A stretch of DNA of 64,000 nucleotides from Vibrio casei (GTDB taxonomy: Bacteria > Pseudomonadota > Gammaproteobacteria > Enterobacterales > Vibrionaceae): contig NZ_AP018681.1 in assembly GCF_002218025.2 (NCBI RefSeq), positions 186,001 through 250,000 on the forward strand, given 5' to 3'. The notes under the pieces are model-generated. The model did no database searches and was not told the DNA's origin. It saw nothing but the letters and a program-made list of their open reading frames with translations. The position numbers and the translations under genes were made by a program. Positions 46,101-54,810 of this stretch are shown here, piece by piece (position 1 is the first letter of the stretch; each line of letters opens with the position of its first letter).

Positions 46101-46322
46101 AATTCGTAATAGAAAAGGATTGATACTTAGTTTTTCAATTTGGACATCTCGACCTAAAAGCTCGCTAAGTATTTTTGGCGTTTGTGATTGAGCAATCGCG
46201 GGAACCATTAATCCTAAAAGTAGGGCGTAACTAGCATAAGCGCAGCCCAAATAGGTGAGTATTCGAACGGCTTTTGGTGTTTGTTTAAAGCATAGGTACA
46301 TTTTTTTTACAGCAGGGAACAT
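43167..46322 (-). CDS. Giant AsmA-like DUF748 protein
   Basis: 1051 residues from the ATG at 46322, which follows AAAGGATGTACCGTAT. One N-terminal membrane segment (about residues 18-40) is followed by a very long beta-rich periplasmic part with many AsmA-like repeats (for example LDLDLIFKSVELTSVNPYSGAYAG near the C-terminal third). DUF748/AsmA-family proteins bridge the periplasm and are implicated in lipid traffic to the outer membrane. The C-terminal 170 residues are charged and resemble an OmpA-like tail. A longer in-frame start at 46451 adds a polar stretch without similarity. Confidence 0.87.
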   Translation of the reverse strand: MFPAVKKMYLCFKQTPKAVRILTYLGCAYASYALLLGLMVPAIAQSQTPKILSELLGRDVQIEKLSINPFLLRIQVEGFAVQEHDNEKSFVRFDELDVQIGFWRSVFTLTPTLDHAYLIKPQIHVARLDQSSGFNFTDILTTLEKNNASKAQEAPQKETTGLPAFRVEDIQLSQGIFDFHDWPTGAHLKYQGLNIKLPQLDSQALVTQVSPIENQTDKPVSSATSSKAKQTQNHFAINVIGADKGEVSLDGQFQLEPFSINGKLTMDNITLANFWPFAEKQLQAKLVAGKMNYSTRFQASNTSEQFNYSTSEGYFELINLTFNAYNQPKIKLPHLALNNISLDSQKQVVNVDALAIKNLWIDAILNKNGLDLQSLFTPKAETSKNTVKVSTAAPTNSDRKNTTSNQDPSPTATNNTQSSPWLVRLHTFSMKNTDINVNEEMVSNGVHWRVYPLSISTQEVLSDLSHPIKYDLDLSVNSWRKSQPEQSRGSLSSQGHIDAKKLTFMGDVNLSKLDLNQFQTYLDPYLNIKLQSGFLSAKGSYVADTKGNATYTGQANISNLLVRDRLENQPLIKWNDMGLSNIQFDLAKQRIKIGTIAFNTPYSKILIDRNRQTNIGNIVKAQPKTPKSKPSKSTQSTTENSKPFAVDIKQITIKNGSTYFADYSLKPNFASGIELLNGSIKNLSSTPGTKATVNLKGKIDKYAPVTLNGAINPLIKNPYLDLDLIFKSVELTSVNPYSGAYAGYYIDKGQLSLALNYQLENNQLVGENHVVIDQLKLGEPSNSSLATSLPLSLAIAILQDRHGVIDLGVRVSGDVNAPNFSFGSVIWGAFANVLTKAVTSPFSMLAGLAGSDEELNHINFEFGQFSLTDSEKEKLTLLAKALDDRPMLKLSIVGSVSAVDDSRAIAEEKLQNLLLKESGDSSLPKNLTASNFPQDGDLVDALEDIFEEQLKKDVGDEEDKIKQQIQSEIGQKEIDYNQLNMALHASMYNQLVEAQTVLPDELGSLAQARARSIKAYLVDEQHVEPDRVFILDSQTKLKTENSSAELTLDAN

Positions 46323-46451
46323 ATACGGTACATCCTTTATGGGTATGCCATCAAAAAGGGAGGAAATATTTCTTGAATTCAGGTTTTTCCTACATAAATG
46401 AGCGTGTTTATTATATATCTTAGAAAAGAACATCACAGTGGTATTTACCAT

Positions 46452-46696
46452 TTAATTCTTAGGAAGTTCGATTTCGTGCTTATTTATTTTGATTTCGTTT
46501 ATTTTCAACGTTAATGAATGCGAATGTTATGTGGATAGGCATTGTGGTTAGAAGAATCAATTATGCTTTAGCCGTGAGTGAATGTCTTTTTATTGTAAAA
46601 ATATAGAATGACATATTGATGTTGTGAATGTATTTAATTATGGTCTGCGCGTTGAAATGGTATTGAAATTCAGAATCAAAAGGAAATGAACCATTT
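46452..46696. other. Divergent intergenic region, no further gene
   Basis: AT-rich DNA carrying the promoters of the DUF748 gene and the OmpA-family lipoprotein gene. No repeat, operator or RNA gene was recognised. Confidence 0.5.
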
Positions 46697-47368
46697 ATGT
46701 TAAGTTCAATGAAATTAAAAGCGTTGGTGATTGCTGGCGCGGTTTTAACGGTTACGGCCTGTGAATCGACCAATCCTTATACAGGAGAAAGCCAAACATC
46801 GAAGTCAACGACAGGTGCGCTTATTGGCGCAGCAGCTGGCGCGGCGATTGGTGTTGCTTCTTCAAGTAAAAGTGATCGTGGTAAAGGGGCGTTAATTGGT
46901 GCTGCTTCAGGGGCAACGTTAGGCGGTGGTATTGGTTACTACATGGATTCTCAAGCGAAGAAGCTTGAGCAAGAATTGCGTGCAACGGGTATCAGCGTCA
47001 CGCAAAGTGGCAATAATATTATTTTGAACATGCCAAACTCGCTTACCTTTGATGTGGACCAAACTGAATTAAGTAACACGGCGAAACGTGCGTTATTTAA
47101 CGTGGCAAAAGTAGTGAATGAGTATGATGAAACCAATATCAATATTTTAGGTTACACCGATAGTTCAGGTTCTGATGCCTATAACTTACGTTTGTCTGAA
47201 GTGCGTGCCAACCAAGTGGATAAATTCTTAGTGAGTAACAAAGTTAAATCAACAAGAATTAACAGTGTTGGTAAAGGGGAAGCTAATCCTATTGCCTCAA
47301 ATTCGACGGCGGCAGGGCGAGCTCAAAACCGCCGTGTTGAAATTATTTTAAGTCCTATGGCAAAATGA
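46697..47368 (+). CDS. OmpA-family lipoprotein with glycine zippers (YiaD-like)
   Basis: 223 residues. The signal ends in a lipobox-like VLTVTAC, so the protein is probably lipid-anchored at the Cys near residue 26. Two glycine-zipper segments follow (GALIGAAAGAAIG and GALIGAASGATLGGGIGYY), then an OmpA/Pal peptidoglycan-binding domain (about 110-220) with GYTDSSGSDAYNLRLSEVRA and the final NRRVEI. It links the outer membrane to peptidoglycan. The start could also be the ATG four codons later. Confidence 0.92.
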   Translation: MLSSMKLKALVIAGAVLTVTACESTNPYTGESQTSKSTTGALIGAAAGAAIGVASSSKSDRGKGALIGAASGATLGGGIGYYMDSQAKKLEQELRATGISVTQSGNNIILNMPNSLTFDVDQTELSNTAKRALFNVAKVVNEYDETNINILGYTDSSGSDAYNLRLSEVRANQVDKFLVSNKVKSTRINSVGKGEANPIASNSTAAGRAQNRRVEIILSPMAK

Positions 47369-47436
47369 TTTTCTGGTTGATATTGGATGGCAGGTTAGCC
47401 TAAGCATCAATATTAAAAACCAGTAATATTAACAAT

Positions 47437-47472
47437 AAACGTCAATCTTGCCCTATCAAGATTGGCGTTTTT
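47437..47472 (+). terminator. Terminator after the OmpA-family gene
   Basis: A 14-bp stem (AAACGTCAATCTTG / CAAGATTGGCGTTT, one G-T pair) with a CCCTAT loop and a T-run. It may also serve the convergent ferredoxin gene. Confidence 0.88.
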
Positions 47473-47496
47473 ATCTATATTGCGGCGTTGTTTGGG

Positions 47497-47991
47497 TTAT
47501 TGCATATGGATAGCGCCTATAAAACAATCGGCTTTACACGCACCACATCCAGAGCATTTCTCGAGAATAATTATGGGGCTTGCGTCATCTTTCCATTGCA
47601 GTGCTTGAGTTGGACAAGATGTTTCGCAAGCATCGCAGTAACCATAAAGGTTAATACAAGTGTCGTTCACTTGAGCACGTAAGCCCGTATCTTGCAGCTC
47701 ACCTGAGAGCGCAATAGTTGGGCAAACATTTTTGCATTCACCACATAGCGTGCAGTGGGCATAATCCACATCTAACGTCGGATATCCAGCTTGCATATGA
47801 ATAATGGCTTGTGGGCAAACCTTGGCACACTCTCCACATTGGTTACACAATCTCTGGAAAATATCTTCGTCGACAGCGGTTGGTGGACGAGGAACCGTTC
47901 GTTGCACGGCTTCAACGGCTTTGATTGCCTTAACATGAGAGCTAAGACCACCGAATAAACCTCGTCGAGTTAAGTTAGGTGCTGTCGACAT
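47497..47991 (-). CDS. NapF-like ferredoxin-type protein
   Basis: 164 residues with three ferredoxin-type Cys clusters (CNQCGECAKVC, CTLCGECKNVC and CSGCGACKADC) and a further CDACETSC. The N-terminus LTRRGLFGG has a twin Arg but no proper signal peptide. NapF proteins help assemble or load Fe-S clusters onto molybdoenzymes. The ATG at 47991 is well placed after GGAG; a TTG at 47997 is closer than usual. It follows the chaperone gene directly and both are divergent from dmsABC. Confidence 0.87.
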   Translation of the reverse strand: MSTAPNLTRRGLFGGLSSHVKAIKAVEAVQRTVPRPPTAVDEDIFQRLCNQCGECAKVCPQAIIHMQAGYPTLDVDYAHCTLCGECKNVCPTIALSGELQDTGLRAQVNDTCINLYGYCDACETSCPTQALQWKDDASPIIILEKCSGCGACKADCFIGAIHMQ

Positions 47992-47997
47992 GCTCAA

Positions 47998-48666
47998 TTA
48001 CTCCTGAGTTTCATTTCTATCTTGGTCGATTTGAATATAAATCTTTCTATTTTCTACCGGGATCAAGAAAACCTTAGTGTATTGCTCTAGTAACGTTTGA
48101 GTGGTTTTTACCAATGATGAATAACTCGGTTCGGTAAGTGCGAGACTGACATTACTAAGGTAAGTATGACTCCACGGAAGTAGGTGGACGCTTAGCATTT
48201 CTTGCAGTTCAGCTGAATCAATCGCGTTGTCATTTTCTTGGGTATCCAATAACGCACTTAGCGCCATTAACATTAAGCCAATATGATCGAGTGGATCGTT
48301 GTTTTTGGTTTCAAATTCAAAGCCAGCCTTGGTTAAAAACTGCTTATATTGGGTATGAGATTCACCGAATAATACGCATTCACGATCTAAATACACTGAG
48401 CCCCAAGGTGGCGCTGGAATATCTGCAATGCCGGAAAAATGTTGATCGTGCAGTGTGGTTAGATCATCAATATTGGCTTGTTTAAAGGCCGTTAATGTCG
48501 AGATAAATTGCTGCATTAACGGTGAAGCATCTTCTGGATCCAATGGAGTATTAAGTATCTCATCAATGCCGTATTGTGAGTATTCGCATGGACGATAATA
48601 GAATAATGAACCTAATGTTTTACTGATTAAGGCAGACTCTACATGGCTGTAAGTAGCAAGCGTCAT
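47998..48666 (-). CDS. TorD/DmsD-family redox enzyme chaperone
   Basis: 222 residues, all helical. The blocks YRPCEYSQYGIDEIL, LDRECVLFGESHTQYK and DHIGLMLMALSALLD fit the TorD/DmsD/NarJ family, which binds the Tat signal of molybdoenzyme subunits until the cofactor is inserted. Its obvious client is the DmsA subunit encoded divergently 193 bases away. Forms an operon with the NapF-like gene. Confidence 0.87.
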   Translation of the reverse strand: MTLATYSHVESALISKTLGSLFYYRPCEYSQYGIDEILNTPLDPEDASPLMQQFISTLTAFKQANIDDLTTLHDQHFSGIADIPAPPWGSVYLDRECVLFGESHTQYKQFLTKAGFEFETKNNDPLDHIGLMLMALSALLDTQENDNAIDSAELQEMLSVHLLPWSHTYLSNVSLALTEPSYSSLVKTTQTLLEQYTKVFLIPVENRKIYIQIDQDRNETQE

Positions 48667-48780
48667 AATATATCTCTATTGAAATTCGTCGTTAAAACCG
48701 CTTATTCGTATTGTGGGTGGCTAAAGTACAAGCGAACAAGTTACTGGCACATAATATACGTGTAAAAGATCGATCACACT

Positions 48781-48794
48781 TTGATGTAAAACAA
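48781..48794. promoter_or_regulatory. FNR-like site upstream of dmsA
   Basis: TTGATGTAAAACAA matches the FNR consensus TTGAT-N4-ATCAA at nine of ten positions. It lies 65 bases before the dmsA ATG, where an activator of an anaerobic operon is expected. Confidence 0.55.
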
Positions 48795-48858
48795 AGTACC
48801 TATAAGGGGCTAGGTTCATAATTCGCGGCATAACTCGAACGTATAAAGAGGAAATGTC

Positions 48859-51330
48859 GTGTCAGTTAATCATAAACAGACAAATATTAATAATGCATTT
48901 TCGGTAACACGCCGAAGCTTTGTTAAAGGAAGTTCAGCATTAGGTGCGCTCGCAGTCGCATCAACAGGCTTAACGCTACCGTTTAGTAAGAAGGCGATTG
49001 CGAAAGAAACGCCAGCTAAATCTGATGAAAAAATCGTTTGGTCATCGTGTACCGTCAACTGTGGTAGCCGTTGTCCGTTACGCATGCACGTGGTAGATGG
49101 TGAAATCAAATGGGTCGAAACTGACAATACCGGCTTAGATGAATTTAACCATTCGCACCAAGTACGTGCTTGTTTGCGTGGTCGTTCTATGCGCCGCCGT
49201 GTTTATAACCCTGACCGTCTTAAATATCCTCTTAAACGTGTCGGTAAACGTGGCGAAGGCAAATTCAAGCGTATTAGCTGGGATGAAGCTTTAGATACTA
49301 TTGCTGATAGCTTAAAACACACCATTAAAGAATATGGTAATGATGCGATTTACCTAAACTATGGCACGGGCACACTTGGTGGCACTGTGACCAAAAGCTG
49401 GGATCCAAGCGCAACACTTGTGGCGCGCCTAATGAACCTATCCGGTGGCTACTTAAATCATTACGGTGATTATTCTGCGGCAGCGATTGAATGCATGACT
49501 GATTTCTTCTACGGCGGTTGGGTGGCTAACAACAGCATGGATGATATTCAAAACTCAGATTTGGCTATTTTCTTTGGTAATAACCCAGCCGAAACTCGTA
49601 TGTCGGGTGGCGGTCAAACTCATAACTATGTTGAGGGTCAGCAGAAAAATCATACTCGCACTATTATTATTGATCCTCGTTACACCGATACTGCTGGTGG
49701 CCGTGAAGATCAATGGGTTCCACTTAAACACGGAACCGATGCTGCGTTATGCGCTGCGCTTGCACATGTGATCATCACAGAAAACAAAGCAGATGAAGAT
49801 TTCCTAAATAAATATTGTGTTGGCTACGATGCCACTACGCTTCCAGCTTCTGCGCCTAAAAATGGTAGTTATAAAGATTACATTCTAGGTAACGGCAATG
49901 ATAAAACGCCAAAAACACCTGAATGGGCCGCGCCAATCACAGGTATTCCAGCTGAGGATATCATTAAGTTAGGCCGTGAAATTGGTAACGCAAACCGCAT
50001 TTACATTACTCAAGGTTGGGGTTTACAACGCTCTGCCAGTGGTGAACAAGCGTGTAAAGCGATTGGTATGTTGTCCTTGTTGCGTGGTCAAGTTGGCTTG
50101 CAAGGCGGTGGCACTGGTATGCGTGAAGGCGACCATAGCTATCCGTTCCAACGTTTCCCGAAAGTACCAAACCCAGTAAAAGCATCAATCCCAATGTTCT
50201 TATGGACTGATGCGATTTATCGTGGCAAGGAAATGACCGATGTTACCGATGGTATTCGTGGCGTTGAACGCCTGCAAAATCCAATCAAATTCATTTGGAA
50301 CTATGCAGGTAACTGTTTGATTAATCAGCACTCTGATATCAACCGCACTCACAAAATACTGCAAGATGAAAAAGCCTGTGAAATGATTGTGGTGATCGAT
50401 AATCACATGACATCTTCAGCTAAATATGCGGATATTGTATTGCCAGACTGTACCACTTCTGAGCAATCTGATTTCTGTATGGATGGCGCAGCAGGCTCTA
50501 TGCCGTACTTTATCTTTGCCAGCCAAGCGATCAAGCCTCGCTTTGAGTGTCGTCCTATTTACGACATGTTATCTGATCTTTCAAAACGTATGGGCACGGA
50601 AAAAGAATTTACTGAAGGCCGCACCCAAGAAGAATGGCTACAGTGGATGTACGCACAAACCGTGAAACAAAATAACGATCCAGATTTACCTGATTACGAC
50701 ACTATGCGTAAACAAGGGATTTATAAGAAACAATTTGATCGTCCTTATGTCGAATTGGAAGATTTCCGCAAGGATCCGACTGCGAATCCATTGCCATCTC
50801 CATCGGGTAAAATCGAAATCTATTCTGAGCAGCTAGCAAAAATTGCAGCAACTTGGGAGCTAGATGACGATGAGCACATTACGCCGATTGCTGAATACCA
50901 TCCAACATTTGATGGCTGGGATTCTCCAAAGCGTCAGCAATTCCCATTACAAATGACAGGTTTCCACTACAAAGCTCGAACTCATTCCACTTACGGTAAC
51001 GTTGAGTTATTGAAAGCGGCAGCGCCACAAGAAATTTGGATTAACCCAATTGATGCGCAGCAACGTGGCATCAAAAATGGGGATTTAGTTTTAGTGGAAA
51101 GTGAGTTCGGTAAGTTGCAAGTGTGCGCCAAAGTGACGCCTCGTATTATCCCGCATACGACTGCACTAGGTGAAGGTGCTTGGTATGCGCCAAATCGTGA
51201 CAAAGTGGACATGAACGGCTCAATCAATGTATTGACGACAGCGCGTCCAACGCCACTGGCGAAAGCGAATCCATCACACACTAACTTAGTTGAAATTACA
51301 CTGCTGAAAAGCATGGGAGTTAAAGCATGA
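48859..51330 (+). CDS. dmsA: DMSO-reductase-type molybdoenzyme, catalytic subunit
   Basis: 823 residues (E. coli DmsA has 814). A Tat signal (TRRSFVKGSSALG, 17-29) directs export of the folded enzyme. The 4Fe-4S ligands are C64, C68, C72 and C105. The likely molybdenum-ligating Ser is S206 in NHYGDYSAA. The C-terminal molydopterin dinucleotide-binding domain begins near 690. It reduces DMSO, and possibly other S- or N-oxides, as terminal electron acceptor. First gene of dmsABC. Confidence 0.92.
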   Translation: MSVNHKQTNINNAFSVTRRSFVKGSSALGALAVASTGLTLPFSKKAIAKETPAKSDEKIVWSSCTVNCGSRCPLRMHVVDGEIKWVETDNTGLDEFNHSHQVRACLRGRSMRRRVYNPDRLKYPLKRVGKRGEGKFKRISWDEALDTIADSLKHTIKEYGNDAIYLNYGTGTLGGTVTKSWDPSATLVARLMNLSGGYLNHYGDYSAAAIECMTDFFYGGWVANNSMDDIQNSDLAIFFGNNPAETRMSGGGQTHNYVEGQQKNHTRTIIIDPRYTDTAGGREDQWVPLKHGTDAALCAALAHVIITENKADEDFLNKYCVGYDATTLPASAPKNGSYKDYILGNGNDKTPKTPEWAAPITGIPAEDIIKLGREIGNANRIYITQGWGLQRSASGEQACKAIGMLSLLRGQVGLQGGGTGMREGDHSYPFQRFPKVPNPVKASIPMFLWTDAIYRGKEMTDVTDGIRGVERLQNPIKFIWNYAGNCLINQHSDINRTHKILQDEKACEMIVVIDNHMTSSAKYADIVLPDCTTSEQSDFCMDGAAGSMPYFIFASQAIKPRFECRPIYDMLSDLSKRMGTEKEFTEGRTQEEWLQWMYAQTVKQNNDPDLPDYDTMRKQGIYKKQFDRPYVELEDFRKDPTANPLPSPSGKIEIYSEQLAKIAATWELDDDEHITPIAEYHPTFDGWDSPKRQQFPLQMTGFHYKARTHSTYGNVELLKAAAPQEIWINPIDAQQRGIKNGDLVLVESEFGKLQVCAKVTPRIIPHTTALGEGAWYAPNRDKVDMNGSINVLTTARPTPLAKANPSHTNLVEITLLKSMGVKA

Positions 51331-51992
51331 GTGCACAAAATAACTCAGGTACGAATCAATCTATGAACGTCAAAAAACAGTACGGTTTTTATATTGATTC
51401 AAGCAAATGTACTGGCTGTAAAACATGCCAACTGTCGTGCAAAGACAATAAAGATCTTGATGTTAAGCGCAACTTCCGCCGTATTTACGAATATGTTGGT
51501 GGTAACTGGTCTGAGAACAATGGTGTATATCGCCAAGATGTTTATGCATATTACTTGTCGATTGCGTGTAATCATTGCTCAAACCCTGCTTGTACTAAGG
51601 TTTGTCCATCTGGCGCAATGCATAAGCGTGACGAAGATGGTTTGGTCGTGGTAAACGAAGAAGTGTGTATTGGTTGTAAATATTGTCATATGGCTTGTCC
51701 GTATGGCGCGCCACAATACAGTGAAGAAAAAGGTCACATGACCAAGTGTGATGGGTGTTATGAACGAGTTGGTGAAGGTTTGATGCCAATTTGTGTCGAT
51801 TCATGCCCATTACGTGCGATTGAGTTTGGTGACATTAATGAGCTTCGCGCGAAATACGGCAACAATGCTGATTGTGCACCATTGCCAGATTCTCGCTTAA
51901 CCAGCCCTAATTTGATTGTGAAATTGAATCCGAATGCGCGCCCACTTGGTGATACATCTGGCTTCTTACAAAATCCGAAGGAGGTGATCTAA
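51327..51992 (+). CDS. dmsB: DMSO-reductase Fe-S electron-transfer subunit
   Basis: 221 residues with four groups of Cys for 4Fe-4S clusters (CTGCKTCQLSC, CNHCSNPACTKVC, CIGCKYCHMAC and the later CDGC...C...C group). Passes electrons from the membrane anchor to DmsA. Its ATG overlaps the dmsA stop by four bases, and its stop overlaps the next start by one. Confidence 0.93.
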   Translation: MSAQNNSGTNQSMNVKKQYGFYIDSSKCTGCKTCQLSCKDNKDLDVKRNFRRIYEYVGGNWSENNGVYRQDVYAYYLSIACNHCSNPACTKVCPSGAMHKRDEDGLVVVNEEVCIGCKYCHMACPYGAPQYSEEKGHMTKCDGCYERVGEGLMPICVDSCPLRAIEFGDINELRAKYGNNADCAPLPDSRLTSPNLIVKLNPNARPLGDTSGFLQNPKEVI

Positions 51993-52855
51993 TGAACTTT
52001 TTAGAATTTCCGTTAGTGATTTTCACTGTTCTCGCGCAGTGCGCGGTAGGTGCCTATTTGGTGATCGCTACTCGCATGACGTGTGTGAAAGAAGAATCAC
52101 AACTGACTGATTTAGCCGTGAAAAGCTTGTTCTTTGTGCTCGGTTTTATGGCGATTGGTTTTGCAGCATCAACGGCTCACCTCGGCAGTCCATTGCGTGC
52201 GTTTAACTCGTTTAATCGTGTTGGTGCATCAGGTCTTTCCAATGAAATATTAAGCGGCTCAATTTTCTTTGCGTTTGCAGGTATTTATTGGTTAACCGAA
52301 GTATTGGCAATGATCGGTAAATCAGTGGTTGGCAAAGGCGTTCGCACCGCATGGCGCTATCTAGGCGTAGTTTCTGGTGTGATCTTCATGGTCGCGATGA
52401 TCAAGGTTTACTTGATAAATACCGTGCCGCTTTGGGATAACATTTTCACACCGATCGAGTTTACATTTACTGTGATCACGGCAGGTCTATTATTTGGTTA
52501 TGTTCTACTAAATGCGTTTAATGGCAGTTCAGTAACATCCAATAAAAGGATGGCAGGCATTGGTGTACTACTGATAGCGATTCACTTTATTGTGATGATT
52601 GCTCGGATCCTTGATTTCTCTGGTGTCGTAACTTCAATTCACCAAGGTATTACCGTGCTTGATGAATACTCAAGTATGATCATGACCCAATGTGTATTGA
52701 TGTTAGTGGCGGCCATCTTATGGGCTGTTTCGGCGCATCAAACCAGCAACAAAGTACGTTTTTACAGTATTCTGGCATTGTTCGCTATGATCGCTGCTGA
52801 AATATTTGGCCGTGGTGTGTTCTACGGTATGCATTTTACTTTTGGTTTGATCTAA
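51992..52855 (+). CDS. dmsC: DMSO-reductase membrane anchor subunit
   Basis: A 287-residue integral membrane protein with eight likely membrane segments, of the DmsC type. Oxidises menaquinol and anchors DmsAB. The N-terminus MNFLEFPLVIFTVLAQCAVG is typical. Starts within the dmsB stop as TAATG and is followed by a strong terminator. Confidence 0.92.
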   Translation: MNFLEFPLVIFTVLAQCAVGAYLVIATRMTCVKEESQLTDLAVKSLFFVLGFMAIGFAASTAHLGSPLRAFNSFNRVGASGLSNEILSGSIFFAFAGIYWLTEVLAMIGKSVVGKGVRTAWRYLGVVSGVIFMVAMIKVYLINTVPLWDNIFTPIEFTFTVITAGLLFGYVLLNAFNGSSVTSNKRMAGIGVLLIAIHFIVMIARILDFSGVVTSIHQGITVLDEYSSMIMTQCVLMLVAAILWAVSAHQTSNKVRFYSILALFAMIAAEIFGRGVFYGMHFTFGLI

Positions 52856-52886
52856 TCTTTAGATAGCAAAATCAAGCATAATACAG

Positions 52887-52915
52887 AGCCCGAGCTGCGA
52901 AGTTCGGGCTTTTTG
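52887..52915 (+). terminator. Terminator after dmsABC
   Basis: AGCCCGAGCT pairs with AGTTCGGGCT (nine of ten positions), followed by TTTTT. Confidence 0.9.
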
Positions 52916-53009
52916 TGTTTAGATGGACGATCAATAAAACTTAGGACAAAAAATGTCTAGACTTAATCCATTAATAGAATAATTAATAATGGTGCCGAGG
53001 AACGACGTA

Positions 53010-53360
53010 ATGAAAGTAAAACGTATTGTTGCCAATGTGGCGGCGGTTAATCTAGACGATGCCACATTATTTTATGAGTCTATTTTTGACCTTACGCTCG
53101 AGATGGATCATGGTTGGATTAAGACATACAGTTCAGGTGAAAAAATGACCACACAGATCAGTGTGGCATCGGAAGGTGGTTCTGGTACACCCGTCCCCGA
53201 TTTATCGATAGAAGTTGACGAGCTTGAAATGGTTCTTCAACGAGTGATTAGTGCGGATATCCACATTGAATATGGCCCTGTGTTGGAGCAGTGGGGGGGT
53301 CGTCGTTTTTATATTCGCGATCCTTTTGGCAAGCTTATTAATGTGCTGCAACATCAATAG
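53010..53360 (+). CDS. VOC/glyoxalase-like protein
   Basis: 116 residues in two beta-alpha-beta-beta-beta repeats (IVANVAAVNLDDATLFYESIF and the final RRFYIRDPFGKLINVLQH). The C-terminal DPFGKLINV is typical of glyoxalase/bleomycin-resistance-fold proteins, whose functions vary. The ATG at 53010 lies nine bases after GAGG; an upstream in-frame ATG at 52989 has no ribosome site. Confidence 0.85.
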   Translation: MKVKRIVANVAAVNLDDATLFYESIFDLTLEMDHGWIKTYSSGEKMTTQISVASEGGSGTPVPDLSIEVDELEMVLQRVISADIHIEYGPVLEQWGGRRFYIRDPFGKLINVLQHQ

Positions 53361-53446
53361 CCATTAACGCTTCAATTAGATCCTAACCATGTTATGGAAA
53401 AAAGATAGGATCTTGAGATAAGTCTAATCAGAAAAAGAGATGCGAT

Positions 53447-53986
53447 ATGTTAGAAAAAGAAACGACGGGCCTTATCGTGGTGGATATTCAGGGCAAATTG
53501 GCAAATTTAGTACATAACAGTCATATGTTAATTTTAAATTGTACAAAGCTGATTCAAGGCGCGAAAATTTTGAATCTGCCAATCATTTGGCTTGAACAAA
53601 ATCCAGATAAGCTTGGTCATACTGTTAAGGAACTTGGTGTCTTATTAAACCCCGCTATTCCGATAACAAAGTTTTCTTTTAACGCGTGTGAAGAACCCAA
53701 TGTTATTCAATCAATGAATACGATAGACGTCGATTCGTGGTTAGTCTGTGGTATTGAATCTCATATATGTGTTTACCAAACGGTTTTAGGGTTACAACGA
53801 TTAGGGTATAAAGTGCAGGTGGTTAGTGATTGTATTTCTTCTCGTACTGTTGAAAATACCCAGTTAGGTATACAAATGTTGATGAATAAAGGTGTAGACA
53901 TGACAGGAGTTGAAATGTGCTTGTACGAGCTAGTGAAAGATTGCCGGTTAGAGGAATTCAAACCAATTCTTAATCTTATTAAATAA
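53447..53986 (+). CDS. Isochorismatase-like cysteine hydrolase
   Basis: 179 residues. The catalytic triad of the family is complete: D13 in IVVDIQGKL, K75 in PITKFSF and C108 in CGIESHICVY. The cis-peptide motif precedes the Cys as usual. Closest in type to YcaC-like hydrolases of uncertain substrate. A single gene with its own ribosome site (AGAGATGCG) between the VOC and YkgJ genes. Confidence 0.88.
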   Translation: MLEKETTGLIVVDIQGKLANLVHNSHMLILNCTKLIQGAKILNLPIIWLEQNPDKLGHTVKELGVLLNPAIPITKFSFNACEEPNVIQSMNTIDVDSWLVCGIESHICVYQTVLGLQRLGYKVQVVSDCISSRTVENTQLGIQMLMNKGVDMTGVEMCLYELVKDCRLEEFKPILNLIK

Positions 53987-54038
53987 TGAAAAAACAGCAT
54001 GATTAATATGACTTTAACCGTATGATATTTAGGTATGT

Positions 54039-54392
54039 ATGAATAATAACCGTGAAGTAATTGCGTATTTGCGCGAACGAATTCCAACATTTGAATGTAA
54101 ACCAGGTTGCCATGATTGTTGTGGGCCGGTCACGACGTCTTCTGAAGAAATGTCTCGCTTGCCGGTGAAGAGCGATGCCGAGCATGATGCAGCATTAGCC
54201 GAATTTAATTGTGTCCATTTAGGGCCTCAAGGATGCATAGTATACGATGAACGTCCGTTAATTTGTCGGGTATTTGGTACGACGCCAAATATGCCGTGCC
54301 CAAATGGCTGCAAGCCTCAAGAAATGATTGAACCTAAAGTTGAGCGTCAAATACATCATTACATTCGAAACACGCGACAAGTATTGGTGTAA
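54039..54392 (+). CDS. YkgJ-family Cys-cluster protein
   Basis: 117 residues with a conserved Cys pattern (CKPGCHDCCGPV, CVHLGPQGCIVYDERPLICRVFG and CPNGC) likely to bind zinc or an Fe-S cluster. Function is unknown in the whole family. A second Cys-rich small protein follows 34 bases later, so the two may work together. Confidence 0.85.
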   Translation: MNNNREVIAYLRERIPTFECKPGCHDCCGPVTTSSEEMSRLPVKSDAEHDAALAEFNCVHLGPQGCIVYDERPLICRVFGTTPNMPCPNGCKPQEMIEPKVERQIHHYIRNTRQVLV

Positions 54393-54426
54393 ACGCGAGG
54401 GGTATAACGAGAAAAAGGGAGAAGAC

Positions 54427-54624
54427 GTGAATCAATTAACAGAACAAACCATTGGGTGCCCATATTGCGGGGAAGCCATTCATATTCTTATTGATCCTTC
54501 CGATTTAGATCAACAATATATTGAAGATTGCCAAGTTTGTTGTAAGCCTATTAATTTTAGGGTGTCAGAAAGTATTGATGGAGCATTGATCGTTTCAGTG
54601 TATAGCGATGATGACGCCTTTTAA
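54427..54624 (+). CDS. CPXCG-type small zinc-ribbon protein
   Basis: 65 residues starting at a GTG (54427) with GGAG about six bases upstream. The zinc ribbon is formed by CPYCGE and CQVCCKP. No better in-frame ATG near a ribosome site exists; an upstream frame overlapping the YkgJ gene was rejected. Function is unknown. Confidence 0.8.
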   Translation: MNQLTEQTIGCPYCGEAIHILIDPSDLDQQYIEDCQVCCKPINFRVSESIDGALIVSVYSDDDAF

Positions 54625-54810
54625 AGAATTAAGTTGTTGATTTTTTATTGCCTTGCTAGAGGGAAACGCTTAGATGATTTTTTCTAATCGTTTTTACCTA
54701 TCTTTAAAATACATCAAACCCGTTTTTAGATGACGAATATTTCCGTAAAATTATAGCGAAGATAAAAGGTGAATACTTTTGTCTTCTTTTTATTTTCGGG
54801 AAGGTGTGTG

